Origin: Clostridiales bacterium
GTDB lineage: Bacteria > Bacillota > Clostridia > Christensenellales > Pumilibacteraceae
DNA: 55,148 nucleotides
Reading direction: 5' to 3'
Assembly (NCBI GenBank): GCA_029066805.1
Contig: JAIEFT010000028.1
Coordinates: forward strand, 1-55,148
This document shows positions 9,801 through 17,603 of this stretch, piece after piece; within the stretch, counting starts at the first letter, position 1; each line of letters starts with the position of its first letter. The notes beneath the pieces are model-generated. The model ran no database searches. It had not been told where the DNA came from and saw only the letters and a program-made list of their open reading frames with translations. Position numbers and translations under genes: made by a program.

Positions 9801-10458
9801 ATTGCGCGCGGTTAAGCACATTATCATTAATCCCGCCCCGTATACCGAAAGCTTGATTCAAAGCGTATGGACTAACAAAACCATCATTGAAGTTTTGCGG
9901 TTTTGGCAAGATAAAATTAAAGATGACGCATTGCTTGCGGCGTGCAAAAAACGTTTTGCCGTTGCGGCGAACGAGTATTCACGACAAGTAAAGCGACTTA
10001 TGAAGAATAACTTTTTTGAATTCGGCTCGGTTGCCGAGGCTTACATGTGCGCCATTCTTTTGTTCGACTTGGATCAAAACGAAAAAGCGTACAATATCAT
10101 TAAGTACAACAATCCGATTGAAAGATGTATGTATTACGGAGAGCGTGCAATAGACGAGTTTGATTATTTTTCCGATCCCGCAGCATCGGCGGTGTATTTT
10201 GTTGCGGTTGTAGAACGGTTGTTTGGAGTTAAATTTCGCGGTAAAACGGCGAAGATATGTCCGCATACGTCAAGCGTTACACCAAAAACGGAATTTTGTA
10301 TTTGCGGCAAAACCAAGGACATACACATAACCGTTGACGATACGCGCCTGTGCGGAAATTGGAAAATGCGCGTTAACCGAATAAATTATCCTGCGGACAG
10401 CGTGAAACTCAGCGAGCTGTCGGACGATATTGTATTCTACCGCGACGGAAACGAGTAA
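6802..10458 (+). CDS. Large membrane-anchored protein related to cyclic beta-glucan synthase/GH94 phosphorylases, lacking GT84 and the catalytic Asp motif
   Basis: The 1218-residue protein starts with a hydrophobic segment (residues 4-20) and has two more membrane segments near 290-310 and 313-337. I align it by eye with the cyclic beta-1,2-glucan synthase family. The PRVYLFCEML helix near residue 120 resembles the N-terminal helical region. Residues about 375-480 and 635-760 resemble the two GH94 beta-sandwich modules (NRSEADKAVSITS; FGGITDDNSVVI; NGSLWSPTSRL). Residues about 880-1090 resemble the (alpha/alpha)6 barrel (MSLRDESLVM, EYVDCLQFLRCVSEY, QSVWTN). The glycosyltransferase 84 region expected beside the membrane segments is absent, and so is the GDWNDGM motif with the general acid that should precede QSVW. 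It is therefore probably not an active phosphorylase or synthase. No clear ribosome binding site is visible. Confidence 0.6.
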   Translation: MRTAFIIIAIFAAVVLLVKFAAPSAKPMFISGERITQSALINNIRALGVRCAVTENGLGVSQSLGIKHVIDECKKRVSANTADYWQNTLLGGSDVVLRALCDGKKCAKYSGGCAHVGKYPRVYLFCEMLTRQSGCLFTRELLLNCISAFEENATFTQSERKILCGILRFCLIGHLSVAAEEGLKRAEMYDKGIGDGKSGRVDLTNIHVDDYVCGLMDGCADSERKAVVGLFEHNGVDVNAANKNRRKFLAQIYVTVSSVLRSLSVVDECENDIYTPINHGEHAKRYEKAFNIIFPILLAVYAVLTCIFASPKYVALFSVASILTYGVMRIPVILYFPDGAINIFAPIERLLFGFFRRKKNVALLDNGKQLLSETAYFGSEPQYAESTIEGGLNVHCDNRGDILIDSGENADSLYFGIKADELTTSLNECDGVIERHRATYHVCKRDIEMCAEVLVPIDISACIVKLTVINRSEADKAVSITSAVVRNTVADCITEDVCGGAMVNCYDGFALSIDGGKYGGDLSAFCANGTLRHARTNKPALIGVSDINVKGFSRACIHAVIAYAHSKTEVESLFRYISDELFYLRAEAASSVYCGLNKSIVLPTVQDVRREARTHKPVAKYPSPDLPKCELLFSLPFGGITDDNSVVITDNAYCKSLDNTVTNGRISMTVNQFGIQNISLDGLSVTPPPDAYLHVPRAFVVIGENGSLWSPTSRLFDCGKMYAVHSRGYTEYTCSYDGAVCTQKCFAAESAVFIEVTLCNKTSALRGFDIMFSTQCKSEKSVARAESGVTTDGLLFCALGEHAEYALYKEGYYIYGHIARASGFRVGGCTPAPTLSVNKIVKPKSGVKVVFCITDSTCKNLPDIDGVDDLFDSVKCFYNRLGRIYPNTDDSILNISCIQALYSAYTAFISQTSMSLRDESLVMSAVKYADPSAVKNRIYKILANQDCNGELGEYVDCLQFLRCVSEYSQFMLDCDFWDEVLPYAARRRRAVIKETAYAHILRAVKHIIINPAPYTESLIQSVWTNKTIIEVLRFWQDKIKDDALLAACKKRFAVAANEYSRQVKRLMKNNFFEFGSVAEAYMCAILLFDLDQNEKAYNIIKYNNPIERCMYYGERAIDEFDYFSDPAASAVYFVAVVERLFGVKFRGKTAKICPHTSSVTPKTEFCICGKTKDIHITVDDTRLCGNWKMRVNRINYPADSVKLSELSDDIVFYRDGNE

Positions 10459-10480
10459 ATCTACAAGATTTTCAAAACGC

Positions 10481-10509
10481 TTGATTATGCGTGCCTCACA
10501 TGATATAAT
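10481..10509 (+). promoter_or_regulatory. Promoter of rarA, predicted to give a leaderless mRNA
   Basis: TTGATT (10481-10486), a 17-bp spacer and TATAAT (10504-10509) with extended TG. The A of the rarA ATG is 7 nt after the last base of the -10, the usual position of transcription start, and there is no Shine-Dalgarno sequence. Confidence 0.78.
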
Positions 10510-10515
10510 AATCAT

Positions 10516-11814
10516 ATGGATTTATTTGATTTATCGGACAACAAAATAAAGTCCGCGCCGCTCGCAGAGCGTATGCGTCCGCAAACGCTCGGTGAATTTA
10601 TCGGGCAGAAGCATTTGTTGCATAACGGTTCGCTTCTTCGTCGTGCGATACAAGCGGACAGACTGGGTAGTTGCATATTTTTCGGCCCGCCGGGTACGGG
10701 AAAGACTACGCTTGCCGGTATAATTGCCGCAAGTACCAAGAGTGAGTTTGTCAAGCTTAACGCCGTGTCGTCGGGCGTAAGTGATGCAAAACGTGTAATA
10801 GAGGAAGCAACGGAACGGCTGCGCGTTTACGGTAAACGCACATATCTTTTGTTAGACGAATGTCACCGATGGAACAAGGCGCAGTCCGACTGTGTGCTAT
10901 CGGCTATCGAGACGGGCAGTATAATATTTATCGGCTCTACTACGGAAAATCCGTTTGTATCTATGACGCGAGCTATTGTGTCGCGTTGTCGCATATTTCA
11001 GCTTAAGCCGCTAACAGACGACGAAATTATTGACGGACTAAAACGCGCAGTTACCGCACCTAACGGGCTGAAAAGTTTTAGTCTCGATATAAAAGACGAA
11101 GCTTACCGCCATTTTGCTTGGGTCGCAAACGGGGATCTGCGCAATGCATACAACGCGCTCGAGCTTGCTGTTATGACCACGCCGCCGTCCGATAACGGTA
11201 CGATTGTTATTGATAAGGATGTGGCGCAGGAGAGTACACAGCAGCGAGTGCTTTCAATTGACGACAGTATGTATTACGATATGCTGTCGGCATTTTGCAA
11301 GTCGCTTCGCGGTTGCGATCCCGATGCGGCGCTGTATTGGGCGTTTAGGTTGATTGAGGCGGGCTGCGATCCGCTTTTGTTGTTCCGTCGAATGATGGCG
11401 CACGCGAGCGAGGATATAGGTATGGCGGACTCATCGGCGCTCAGTGTTGTTGTTTCGGCACTTACGGCATACGAGCATATAGGCGTGCCCGAAGGGTATT
11501 TGTCGCTCGCTCATGCGATAATAAAGGTGACAACCGCGCCCAAATCAAACGCTGTGTATCTTGCAAAGGCGGCGGCGCAAAAGGCAGTAAAAGAGCATGC
11601 CGACGATGTCGTTCCCGATTATCTTAAAAACAACAAGCTACCCAATGACAGCGACGCCGAATACATATATCCGCATGATACTCCCGCATATATAACGCAG
11701 CAGTATCTGCCAAAGAGCTTGCAGGGCGAAAAGTTCTATCGTCCGCAGGACAATCCCAACGAGCAAAAAATCAAGCTGTTTTTAGATGCGATAGGGCGAA
11801 ACAAACGCAATTAG
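10516..11814 (+). CDS. rarA: Replication-associated recombination protein A, AAA+ ATPase RarA/MgsA
   Basis: This 432-residue AAA+ ATPase is related to clamp loaders and acts at stalled replication forks. It has Walker A GPPGTGKTTLA (about residues 56-66), a Walker B region LLLDECHRWNKAQSD (about 113-127), sensor 1 (IGSTTENP) and the MgsA-type C-terminal helical and tetramerisation region. In most homologues the Walker B context reads DEIHRFNK; here it is DECHRWNK, a mild variation. The ATG is positioned at the predicted transcription start with no ribosome binding site, so the mRNA is probably leaderless. Confidence 0.95.
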   Translation: MDLFDLSDNKIKSAPLAERMRPQTLGEFIGQKHLLHNGSLLRRAIQADRLGSCIFFGPPGTGKTTLAGIIAASTKSEFVKLNAVSSGVSDAKRVIEEATERLRVYGKRTYLLLDECHRWNKAQSDCVLSAIETGSIIFIGSTTENPFVSMTRAIVSRCRIFQLKPLTDDEIIDGLKRAVTAPNGLKSFSLDIKDEAYRHFAWVANGDLRNAYNALELAVMTTPPSDNGTIVIDKDVAQESTQQRVLSIDDSMYYDMLSAFCKSLRGCDPDAALYWAFRLIEAGCDPLLLFRRMMAHASEDIGMADSSALSVVVSALTAYEHIGVPEGYLSLAHAIIKVTTAPKSNAVYLAKAAAQKAVKEHADDVVPDYLKNNKLPNDSDAEYIYPHDTPAYITQQYLPKSLQGEKFYRPQDNPNEQKIKLFLDAIGRNKRN

Positions 11815-11865
11815 GTAAATCTGCAAAATTTGCAAGTATATTGTAAAAACTGCATGAAAACTGCA

Positions 11866-11894
11866 TTGTAAACAAGTTTTTTCCATGCTACAAT
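11866..11894 (+). promoter_or_regulatory. Promoter of the ABC-2 exporter operon
   Basis: TTGTAA (11866-11871), 17-bp spacer, TACAAT (11889-11894) with an extended TG. The transcription start would be about 11901, 80 nt before the GTG start. Confidence 0.65.
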
Positions 11895-11982
11895 TAATAC
11901 AGTCAATTCGCTGTTTATGGGGAATACATTTTCACATTCATGTGCGATAATAATAGAACTGTGTTGCAAGGAGGAGTTAAAA

Positions 11983-12753
11983 GTGCAAGACACAATAAAC
12001 ATCACGCAAGAAAAGGCTGTTTTGGATATCAGCCACGTATCGATGTCGTATGCCAACGGCAAAGTCAAAGCGGTTGACGATCTTTCGTTCACACTTAAGT
12101 CAGGCGAGATATTCGGATTTTTAGGTGCGAACGGCGCGGGCAAAACCACCACTATCAAGATGGCTACGGGTATACTACCCGTTAAATCAGGAAGCATCAA
12201 GATTTGTGGACGCGACATTACGCACGATTCTTTAGAAGCAAAACGACATTTCGGGTTTGTTCCGGATTCGCCGATAATTTTCGATAAGTATACAGGCAGG
12301 GAATACATAGATTTTTTGGGCGATATATACGGCGTGAACAAGACTGCGCGCGAGACAATCACACAAGATTTGTTAAAAAGGTTCTCGCTTGAAGACGCTT
12401 TTGACAAGCGCATAAGCGCATATTCCCACGGTATGAAGCAAAAAATAGCCATTATCGGCTCGTTGATTCACAGTCCCGAGTTGTGGATATTGGACGAGCC
12501 TATGATGGGGCTTGACCCTCCGTCGGCATTCGCTCTGAAAGAGCTTATGCGACAGTATAAAGCTGAGGGCAAGACCGTGTTCTTTTCCACACACGTGCTG
12601 GACGTTGCCGAAAAGATTTGCGATCGTGTCGCTATAATAGGCAAAGGCAAGCTCGTTTTGTGCGGCGATATGGACGAAATCAAGCGTGCGCAAGGCGACG
12701 AGAGCTTGGAAGAGATTTTCCTTTCTGTGGCGGGCGAGAACAACAATGAATAA
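11983..12753 (+). CDS. ABC transporter ATP-binding protein
   Basis: This 256-residue ATPase powers the membrane protein encoded next. It has Walker A GANGAGKTT (about residues 48-56), a signature-like YSHGMKQKIAI segment, Walker B LWILDEPMMGLDP and the switch histidine in FFSTHVLD. The GTG at 11983 is chosen because AAGGAGGAG lies 7 nt upstream; a longer in-frame start at 11917 has no such site. The last codons overlap the permease start by 8 nt. The substrate is unknown; ABC-2 systems of this kind export drugs, peptides or lipids. Confidence 0.9.
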   Translation: MQDTINITQEKAVLDISHVSMSYANGKVKAVDDLSFTLKSGEIFGFLGANGAGKTTTIKMATGILPVKSGSIKICGRDITHDSLEAKRHFGFVPDSPIIFDKYTGREYIDFLGDIYGVNKTARETITQDLLKRFSLEDAFDKRISAYSHGMKQKIAIIGSLIHSPELWILDEPMMGLDPPSAFALKELMRQYKAEGKTVFFSTHVLDVAEKICDRVAIIGKGKLVLCGDMDEIKRAQGDESLEEIFLSVAGENNNE

Positions 12754-14401
12754 TTATTTAACGATTGTAAAAGCTTTGTTCAAGAACAAGCTTAGATTTG
12801 ACGATAGTAAGAAAAAGAGCAAAAAGATCGCATTTTTGCTGTTGATCGGCATAATGTACGCTATCGTTATGGCAATGTTTATATCCATAATAGTGTCGTT
12901 GAGCGATTTATTTTTGTACGTTCCATTTATGGCGCAAATGTTTTACTTTTTTGTGCTGATGACCGCGGCGATTATAGTGTTATTCTTTGGCATAGTACAT
13001 TTGGTAGCTGTGCTGTATCTATCCAAAGACACTGATTTTTATTCGATGTTGCCGGTAAAGCCCGCCACTGTTTTTACGGCTAAGCTGACTTATGTATACC
13101 TATCCGAAACGGCGATTGTTGCGGCTATTGCGCTACCTTTGTTGATAGCATTCGGTATAGTCGCAAAGATGTGGGTATGGTTTTATGTGATTTCAATTGC
13201 AACGCTACTTATTGTTCCCGTGCTTCCTCTTGTGGTTGCGGCAATTGTGGCCGTGCCTGTAATGTTGATTGCAAGCAGACTGAAAAACCGCAACGTAATT
13301 TCGCTTATATTCTATTTGGTGCTGTTCGGCGGAGTGTTTGCTCTGTACATATATTTTATTTATACGTCTTCTTCGGGAGCGGTTACGCCCGAGGAAATGT
13401 CCGAGATGCTAAACGCGTTGCAAGCTGTACTCAACGTGCTGTATCCGTACCAAGTGCTTTCTGCCGCGGCATGCGGATTGCCGATGTACGGACTGAATTT
13501 GGGCGCGTCAACCGTTGTAGGGATTGTGATATTCCTTGCGATTTCCGCAGCTCTGCTTGCGATTATATGGATTTTGGCAAAATTCATGTACGCGCGATCT
13601 GTCAAAGCCAATAATCAGACCGACAGCTCTAAGGCGAAAAAGGGCGAGTTTAGAACTACTTCCGGCACTCGCGCACTTATTAAGCGTGAATATATCAGCT
13701 CGCTTCGTACCACACAGATAGCTTTTCAGTGTTATGCCGTAATGTTGCTTCCTGTTATTATGGCGGTAATATTCGGTTTTATGTCGAGAAACGCCTATAG
13801 TGTTGACGCCGGAATGGATGCGTCGTTTTATACCGGATTTTTCAGACTGATAACGTACTGTGTAATGTGTGCCGTGTTTGCTACTCTCGGCAACGGCGCG
13901 AGCACAACATTCTCACGTGAGGGCGAAGCAATGGCGTCGCTGAAGGTTTTGCCTGTCAACATAAAAACAATATTCAAAGCTAAGGCCGTGGCGTGGCTGT
14001 TCCTGGCCGTACCTATTGCAATCGTTACTGTTTTGGTGTTCAGTCTGATGAACTTTGCTTGGCAGGACATGTTGCTTGCTCTGTTCTCGTTAGTGCCTAT
14101 GGTGATCGCTTTTGTCATTTTCGGCGCGCTGTGGGATTTATCTTCGCCTAAGCTGAAATGGACAGATCCCATGCAAGCGGTAAAGCACAATATGCACGTA
14201 CTCGGCGGACAGATATTGGCTATGGCTAGCGGACTTGTAATAATCATAATAATGTTGGTGCTTGTATCATGCGGTGTAGAATTATCTGTGATCTATGCTG
14301 TGTGCTGGTCGCTGTTGTACGCCGTGCTTGCCGTGTTTGCCGTTGTGGACGTGGTCATGTATCGCAACATAAGCAAGCTTTACAACCGAATTGAAATGTA
14401 A
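12746..14401 (+). CDS. ABC-2 type transporter permease
   Basis: The 551-residue protein has about 12 hydrophobic segments in two halves (roughly residues 28-245 and 330-545), separated by a hydrophilic stretch of lysines and short polar residues. This looks like two fused ABC-2 permease halves. The ATG overlaps the end of the ATPase gene by 8 nt, so the two proteins are probably made together. An ORF in this frame extends further upstream inside the ATPase gene, but the start beginning MNNYLTIVKALF is the plausible one. Substrate unknown. Confidence 0.82.
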   Translation: MNNYLTIVKALFKNKLRFDDSKKKSKKIAFLLLIGIMYAIVMAMFISIIVSLSDLFLYVPFMAQMFYFFVLMTAAIIVLFFGIVHLVAVLYLSKDTDFYSMLPVKPATVFTAKLTYVYLSETAIVAAIALPLLIAFGIVAKMWVWFYVISIATLLIVPVLPLVVAAIVAVPVMLIASRLKNRNVISLIFYLVLFGGVFALYIYFIYTSSSGAVTPEEMSEMLNALQAVLNVLYPYQVLSAAACGLPMYGLNLGASTVVGIVIFLAISAALLAIIWILAKFMYARSVKANNQTDSSKAKKGEFRTTSGTRALIKREYISSLRTTQIAFQCYAVMLLPVIMAVIFGFMSRNAYSVDAGMDASFYTGFFRLITYCVMCAVFATLGNGASTTFSREGEAMASLKVLPVNIKTIFKAKAVAWLFLAVPIAIVTVLVFSLMNFAWQDMLLALFSLVPMVIAFVIFGALWDLSSPKLKWTDPMQAVKHNMHVLGGQILAMASGLVIIIIMLVLVSCGVELSVIYAVCWSLLYAVLAVFAVVDVVMYRNISKLYNRIEM

Positions 14402-14433
14402 CGAAAAAACTTTGCACAAAAATTAAAAACGTA

Positions 14434-14462
14434 TTGCATGTGTTGTATGATTGTGATATACT
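14434..14462 (+). promoter_or_regulatory. Promoter of the dCMP deaminase gene
   Basis: TTGCAT (14434-14439), 17-bp spacer, TATACT (14457-14462) with extended TG. Confidence 0.7.
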
Positions 14463-14503
14463 AATTGAGCTGTTAAATTAATTCATACAAAAGGAATCAA
14501 ACA

Positions 14504-14968
14504 ATGGATAAATGGGATGCACGTTTTATGGAGATAGCTCATACCGTGGCAACTTGGTCGAGCTGCTATCAGGAAAATAGGCAAATAGGCGCGGTAATCG
14601 CTAAAAATAAGCGCATAATGACAACAGGCTATAACGGTGCGAGCGCGGGCATAAAAAGCTGTAAGGAAAAGGGCGAGTGTATCAGGCGCAAGCTGAACAT
14701 ACCATCCGGCACTAGGCATGAGCTGTGCTACGCCACGCACGCCGAACAGAACGCGATTATACAAGCGGCAAAGATGGGAATTTGTATTGACGGCGCTACG
14801 CTGTACTGCACTCATCAGCCGTGCGCTATCTGCACAAAAATGATTATAAACAGCGGTATAAAACGCGTTGTATATCAGTACGGTTATCCCGATGACTTCT
14901 CGTTGGAGCTTTTTGCCGAGGCGGGTGTAACAATTGAAAAGTTCGATCCTGAAGCTTCCGTTAAATAA
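14504..14968 (+). CDS. Deoxycytidylate deaminase (ComEB-type)
   Basis: The 154-residue zinc enzyme deaminates dCMP to dUMP, supplying thymidylate synthesis. The zinc and catalytic motifs are THAEQNAIIQAA (HAE, near residues 84-86) and HQPCAICTKMI (PCxxC, near 107-111). A further cysteine-rich loop (residues about 49-60) is typical of the dCMP-deaminase subgroup. AAAAGGAATC precedes the ATG. It is transcribed alone from its own promoter and ends at a strong palindrome. Confidence 0.92.
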   Translation: MDKWDARFMEIAHTVATWSSCYQENRQIGAVIAKNKRIMTTGYNGASAGIKSCKEKGECIRRKLNIPSGTRHELCYATHAEQNAIIQAAKMGICIDGATLYCTHQPCAICTKMIINSGIKRVVYQYGYPDDFSLELFAEAGVTIEKFDPEASVK

Positions 14969-14993
14969 GAATGTGATAGGTTAGTAATTGGAC

Positions 14994-15026
14994 AAGAGCT
15001 CCCGAACAACGTGTTCGGGAGCTCTT
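14994..15026. terminator. Long perfect hairpin between convergent genes
   Basis: A 15-bp perfect stem (AAGAGCTCCCGAACA / TGTTCGGGAGCTCTT) with a 3-nt ACG loop lies between the dCMP deaminase gene and the convergent ABC operon. There is no T run on either strand, so it may be a processing or blocking hairpin shared by both directions rather than a classical intrinsic terminator. Confidence 0.6.
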
Positions 15027-15063
15027 AGAGCGTTTAAGCTAAATTAAAATTGGTTTTAAGGAA

Positions 15064-15774
15064 TCACCGCTTGACTTTTAATTTTAATAGTAATGCGATA
15101 ACTCCGCAAAGAACGACAAATTCAGCAAGCAATACAGGAATGTGCCAAACTTGAAAACTTGTCATTGCCTTGAATGCTATTGTTGCGGGAAAGGCGTAAG
15201 CAATATATTGCATAAACTGTGGTAGCATATCTGCGGGGAACATAGTGCCCGACAGCATAACGGACGGCAAAAATACTATCATTGCTATCATTGTTAGTTT
15301 TGCTTGCTGCTTAAATAACAACCCTATAATACATCCGATAGCCAATGTTACCGCAAGTAATGCTATTAGCGGTAAAAAATACCATAATAATGCGGACGGT
15401 AATTCTGCTTTGAATACAAGTGGCGAAACGGCAAAAATAATCAAACAAACTATAATTGTGTGAATAAAGGAAGAAATAAACTGCGTAATTATTCCAAACC
15501 ATATCGGTACTCCGTTTGCCTTATATGCTTTTTTTATGTCTGTGCAGTAAATTTCGGCAAGCGCAGGCGGTAGTCCCATTAAAGCGCTCATTGTTATAGT
15601 AAATACCGTCATAGAAGATATAAGTGTTTTTGTAGCCGTTGTATCAATCGATGTAAATATTCCGCTCATAAAAAAGAAGAACACCAAAGGCACTAAATAG
15701 CAAGTAATAAGCATACTTTTACTGCGTATATCAAACTTGAATTGCAAACCAATTCCGTAAAGTAAACCTCTCAT
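15064..15774 (-). CDS. ABC-2 type transporter permease
   Basis: This 236-residue protein has six hydrophobic segments in the ABC-2 arrangement (roughly residues 21-40, 54-72, 90-117, 130-152, 160-180, 212-232). It is the membrane part of the exporter whose ATPase is encoded just upstream; the two genes overlap as TAATG. The operon is headed by a MerR-family regulator with a drug-sensing type C-terminus, which suggests export of a toxic compound. Substrate not identifiable from sequence. Confidence 0.85.
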   Translation of the reverse strand: MRGLLYGIGLQFKFDIRSKSMLITCYLVPLVFFFFMSGIFTSIDTTATKTLISSMTVFTITMSALMGLPPALAEIYCTDIKKAYKANGVPIWFGIITQFISSFIHTIIVCLIIFAVSPLVFKAELPSALLWYFLPLIALLAVTLAIGCIIGLLFKQQAKLTMIAMIVFLPSVMLSGTMFPADMLPQFMQYIAYAFPATIAFKAMTSFQVWHIPVLLAEFVVLCGVIALLLKLKVKR

Positions 15775-16586
15775 TATTTTGCACCTCTTATAACATTTAT
15801 AAAATTCTGTTCAAGTGATACTCTGTCTGTTTGTATATCCAATATGGCTCTCTCTTTTTGCTTGTATTCCGTCAATACTGTAAATAATGTTTCCGTTATG
15901 TTTTCCGTTTCATAATCTTTTTGCCCGTCGGCAGTTTTAATACGAATAATATGCCTTTTTCCGCCAATAGCGGTAAATTCGTCAACTGTTCCGACGAAAG
16001 CAATATTGCCGCCTTGTAAAATGGCGATCCTGTCGCATAAATCTTCAACTTCCGCCATATCGTGAGTTGCAAGAATTATTGTTTTGCCTTGTAATTTTAA
16101 CGCGCGTATTTGTTCGTGTAGCGATACGCGCCCCTCAACATCAAGCCCCGCCGTCGGCTCGTCAAGAAAAATTATATCGGGGTTGCCGATAAGTGCAAGC
16201 GCAAGGTGTAATCTGCGTTTTTGTCCGGTTGATAAATCGGCATATTTGTTTTTGGACAGTTCGAGTATTCCGAGAGAATTAAGCATTTCGTAATCGGGGA
16301 CTGTTTTGTTCCATTTTGCAAATAGCTTAATGGCTTCCATAGGCTTAATATGCGCTTGCAAAGCAGAGGACTGTAGCTGAATACCTATTTTTCCGTTTAC
16401 GATTATATTTCCGCTATCATAAGTACGCAAGCCCTCGACACATTCCAAAGTAGTTGTTTTGCCCGTACCGTTTGCGCCGAGCAAAGCAAAGATTTCGCCT
16501 TTATGCACGACTAAATTTATACCTTTCAATACGGCGTTATTGCCATAACTCTTTTTTAATTCCTTTATCTCGATTATACTACTCAT
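15774..16586 (-). CDS. ABC transporter ATP-binding protein (MerR-controlled exporter)
   Basis: The 270-residue ATPase has Walker A GANGTGKTT (about residues 34-42), signature LSTGQKRRL, Walker B IIFLDEPTAGLD and the H-loop in LATHDMAEVE. It overlaps the upstream merR-type gene by 8 nt and the downstream permease by 1 nt, so the three form one coupled transcript. The arrangement of regulator, ATPase and permease resembles drug-resistance exporters of Bacillota. Confidence 0.92.
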   Translation of the reverse strand: MSSIIEIKELKKSYGNNAVLKGINLVVHKGEIFALLGANGTGKTTTLECVEGLRTYDSGNIIVNGKIGIQLQSSALQAHIKPMEAIKLFAKWNKTVPDYEMLNSLGILELSKNKYADLSTGQKRRLHLALALIGNPDIIFLDEPTAGLDVEGRVSLHEQIRALKLQGKTIILATHDMAEVEDLCDRIAILQGGNIAFVGTVDEFTAIGGKRHIIRIKTADGQKDYETENITETLFTVLTEYKQKERAILDIQTDRVSLEQNFINVIRGAK

Positions 16587-17376
16587 CTTTTACCTCGAAA
16601 GGGTTAATACTCGAATTGCTAAAATAAACGCCAAGCGCAGGCTCGATAAAACCGTTTAATGTGTTTTGCATATTGTGACCGCTGTCTTTTGTTTGTGTAT
16701 TTGCCAAATTCATTAGTTGCGGTAGCATACTCGTATCGCCGTCGGTAAACTCCGTTATTAGTTGCCAAAATTCTTTTGCAATAATTTGTCCTTGTTCGCT
16801 GTCGGGCGCAATACCGCTTTTATAAGCATGCTCGGCTTTTTCTACAATCAAATCGAATTTATCCAAAAACGCCGCGCCGCTTTTTTTGTCGAAACGCTTA
16901 TGACAATAGTCGAGCATATCTTCGCTAAAATATTTTATCAACCCGTAATTCTTATTGCCCATTTGTAAGTTGATAATAATATCCGCATATTTTTTAAAAT
17001 CGACGGTTTGCATTTGTAATGCTTCCGCTTTTAGTGCTTCGATTGCCTGTAAAGATTGCGTAAGCGCGTTGATTTGCGCTTGTATGACGTTGCTTTGTTC
17101 CGTCAATGCATCTATTGCTTTTTGCGGTGTGTCAATAGCAATTAGATGATTTTTAATTTCATCGAAAGAAAATCCTAACGATTTAAGGGCAAGTATCTGA
17201 TGCAGCTTAACTATATCTTTGTCGCTATATAAACGCCGTCCGCCGTCGCTGATACAAGACGGACTGAACAGCCCCTCGCGGTCATAATATTGCAATGCAC
17301 GAACGGTTACACCCATTTTCTTTGCAACTTCGCCAACTGTCATATATCCTTGTGGAATTGCTTTATACTTTGTCAT
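16579..17376 (-). CDS. MerR family transcriptional regulator with TipAS-like C-terminal domain
   Basis: The 265-residue regulator has an N-terminal MerR winged helix (MTVGEVAKKMGVTVRALQYY), a long coiled coil near residues 75-125, and a C-terminal alpha-helical region near 145-250 that resembles the TipAS drug-recognition domain. The start at 17376 is preferred because GAGGAAA lies just upstream; an in-frame start at 17406 would lie upstream of the predicted transcription start. The promoter has a 19-bp spacer with an internal dyad, the classical MerR activation site, so the protein likely controls its own operon. The inducing ligand is unknown. Confidence 0.88.
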   Translation of the reverse strand: MTKYKAIPQGYMTVGEVAKKMGVTVRALQYYDREGLFSPSCISDGGRRLYSDKDIVKLHQILALKSLGFSFDEIKNHLIAIDTPQKAIDALTEQSNVIQAQINALTQSLQAIEALKAEALQMQTVDFKKYADIIINLQMGNKNYGLIKYFSEDMLDYCHKRFDKKSGAAFLDKFDLIVEKAEHAYKSGIAPDSEQGQIIAKEFWQLITEFTDGDTSMLPQLMNLANTQTKDSGHNMQNTLNGFIEPALGVYFSNSSINPFEVKDE

Positions 17377-17394
17377 AATATTTTCCTCATCTAT

Positions 17395-17425
17395 ATTATA
17401 ATTCATTACGCGACGTAACGAGCAA
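17395..17425 (-). promoter_or_regulatory. MerR-type promoter with 19-bp spacer and operator dyad
   Basis: Read on the minus strand: TTGCTC (17425-17420), a 19-bp spacer, TATAAT (17400-17395). The spacer contains the dyad CGTTACG-TCG-CGTAATG (17420-17404). Over-long spacers with a central dyad are the hallmark of promoters activated by MerR proteins through DNA untwisting. Confidence 0.8.
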
Positions 17426-17563
17426 GCATTTTTATGTGTTTTCTAAAAAATAATTTCTATGACAAAGAGTACTACGGTAAATGCCCGTGCTTTTGCGTGA
17501 AACAGCAGGCTAGGACCTTTTGAGCGTTGCTGAAAAAAATATTTATAATATTCCTTAAAAGAC

Positions 17564-17592
17564 TTGACATGATTGATTCAGTGTTGTATACT
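17564..17592 (+). promoter_or_regulatory. Promoter of the ctsR operon
   Basis: Consensus TTGACA (17564-17569), 17-bp spacer, TATACT (17587-17592). Predicted transcription start near 17599, a few bases before the CtsR operator. The stretch from the merR-type promoter to here (about 17426-17563) shows no gene. Confidence 0.85.
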
Positions 17593-17603
17593 CTGTTTAA
17601 CAG

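Noticed and set aside
11917-11982. A longer start for the first ABC ATPase
   Set aside because: The GTG at 11983 has a strong AAGGAGGAG site and gives the normal N-terminus.
13171-13614. A 147-codon plus-strand frame inside the ABC-2 permease gene
   Set aside because: It is in a different frame from a clear membrane protein gene and is rich in Cys and Arg without a motif.
14994-15026. The 15-bp perfect palindrome as a transposon end or attachment site
   Set aside because: No second copy or mobility gene is visible; its position between convergent genes is better explained as a shared transcription-ending hairpin.
17377-17406. A longer start for the MerR regulator
   Set aside because: These codons overlap or precede the predicted transcription start, and the ATG at 17376 has GAGGAAA upstream.
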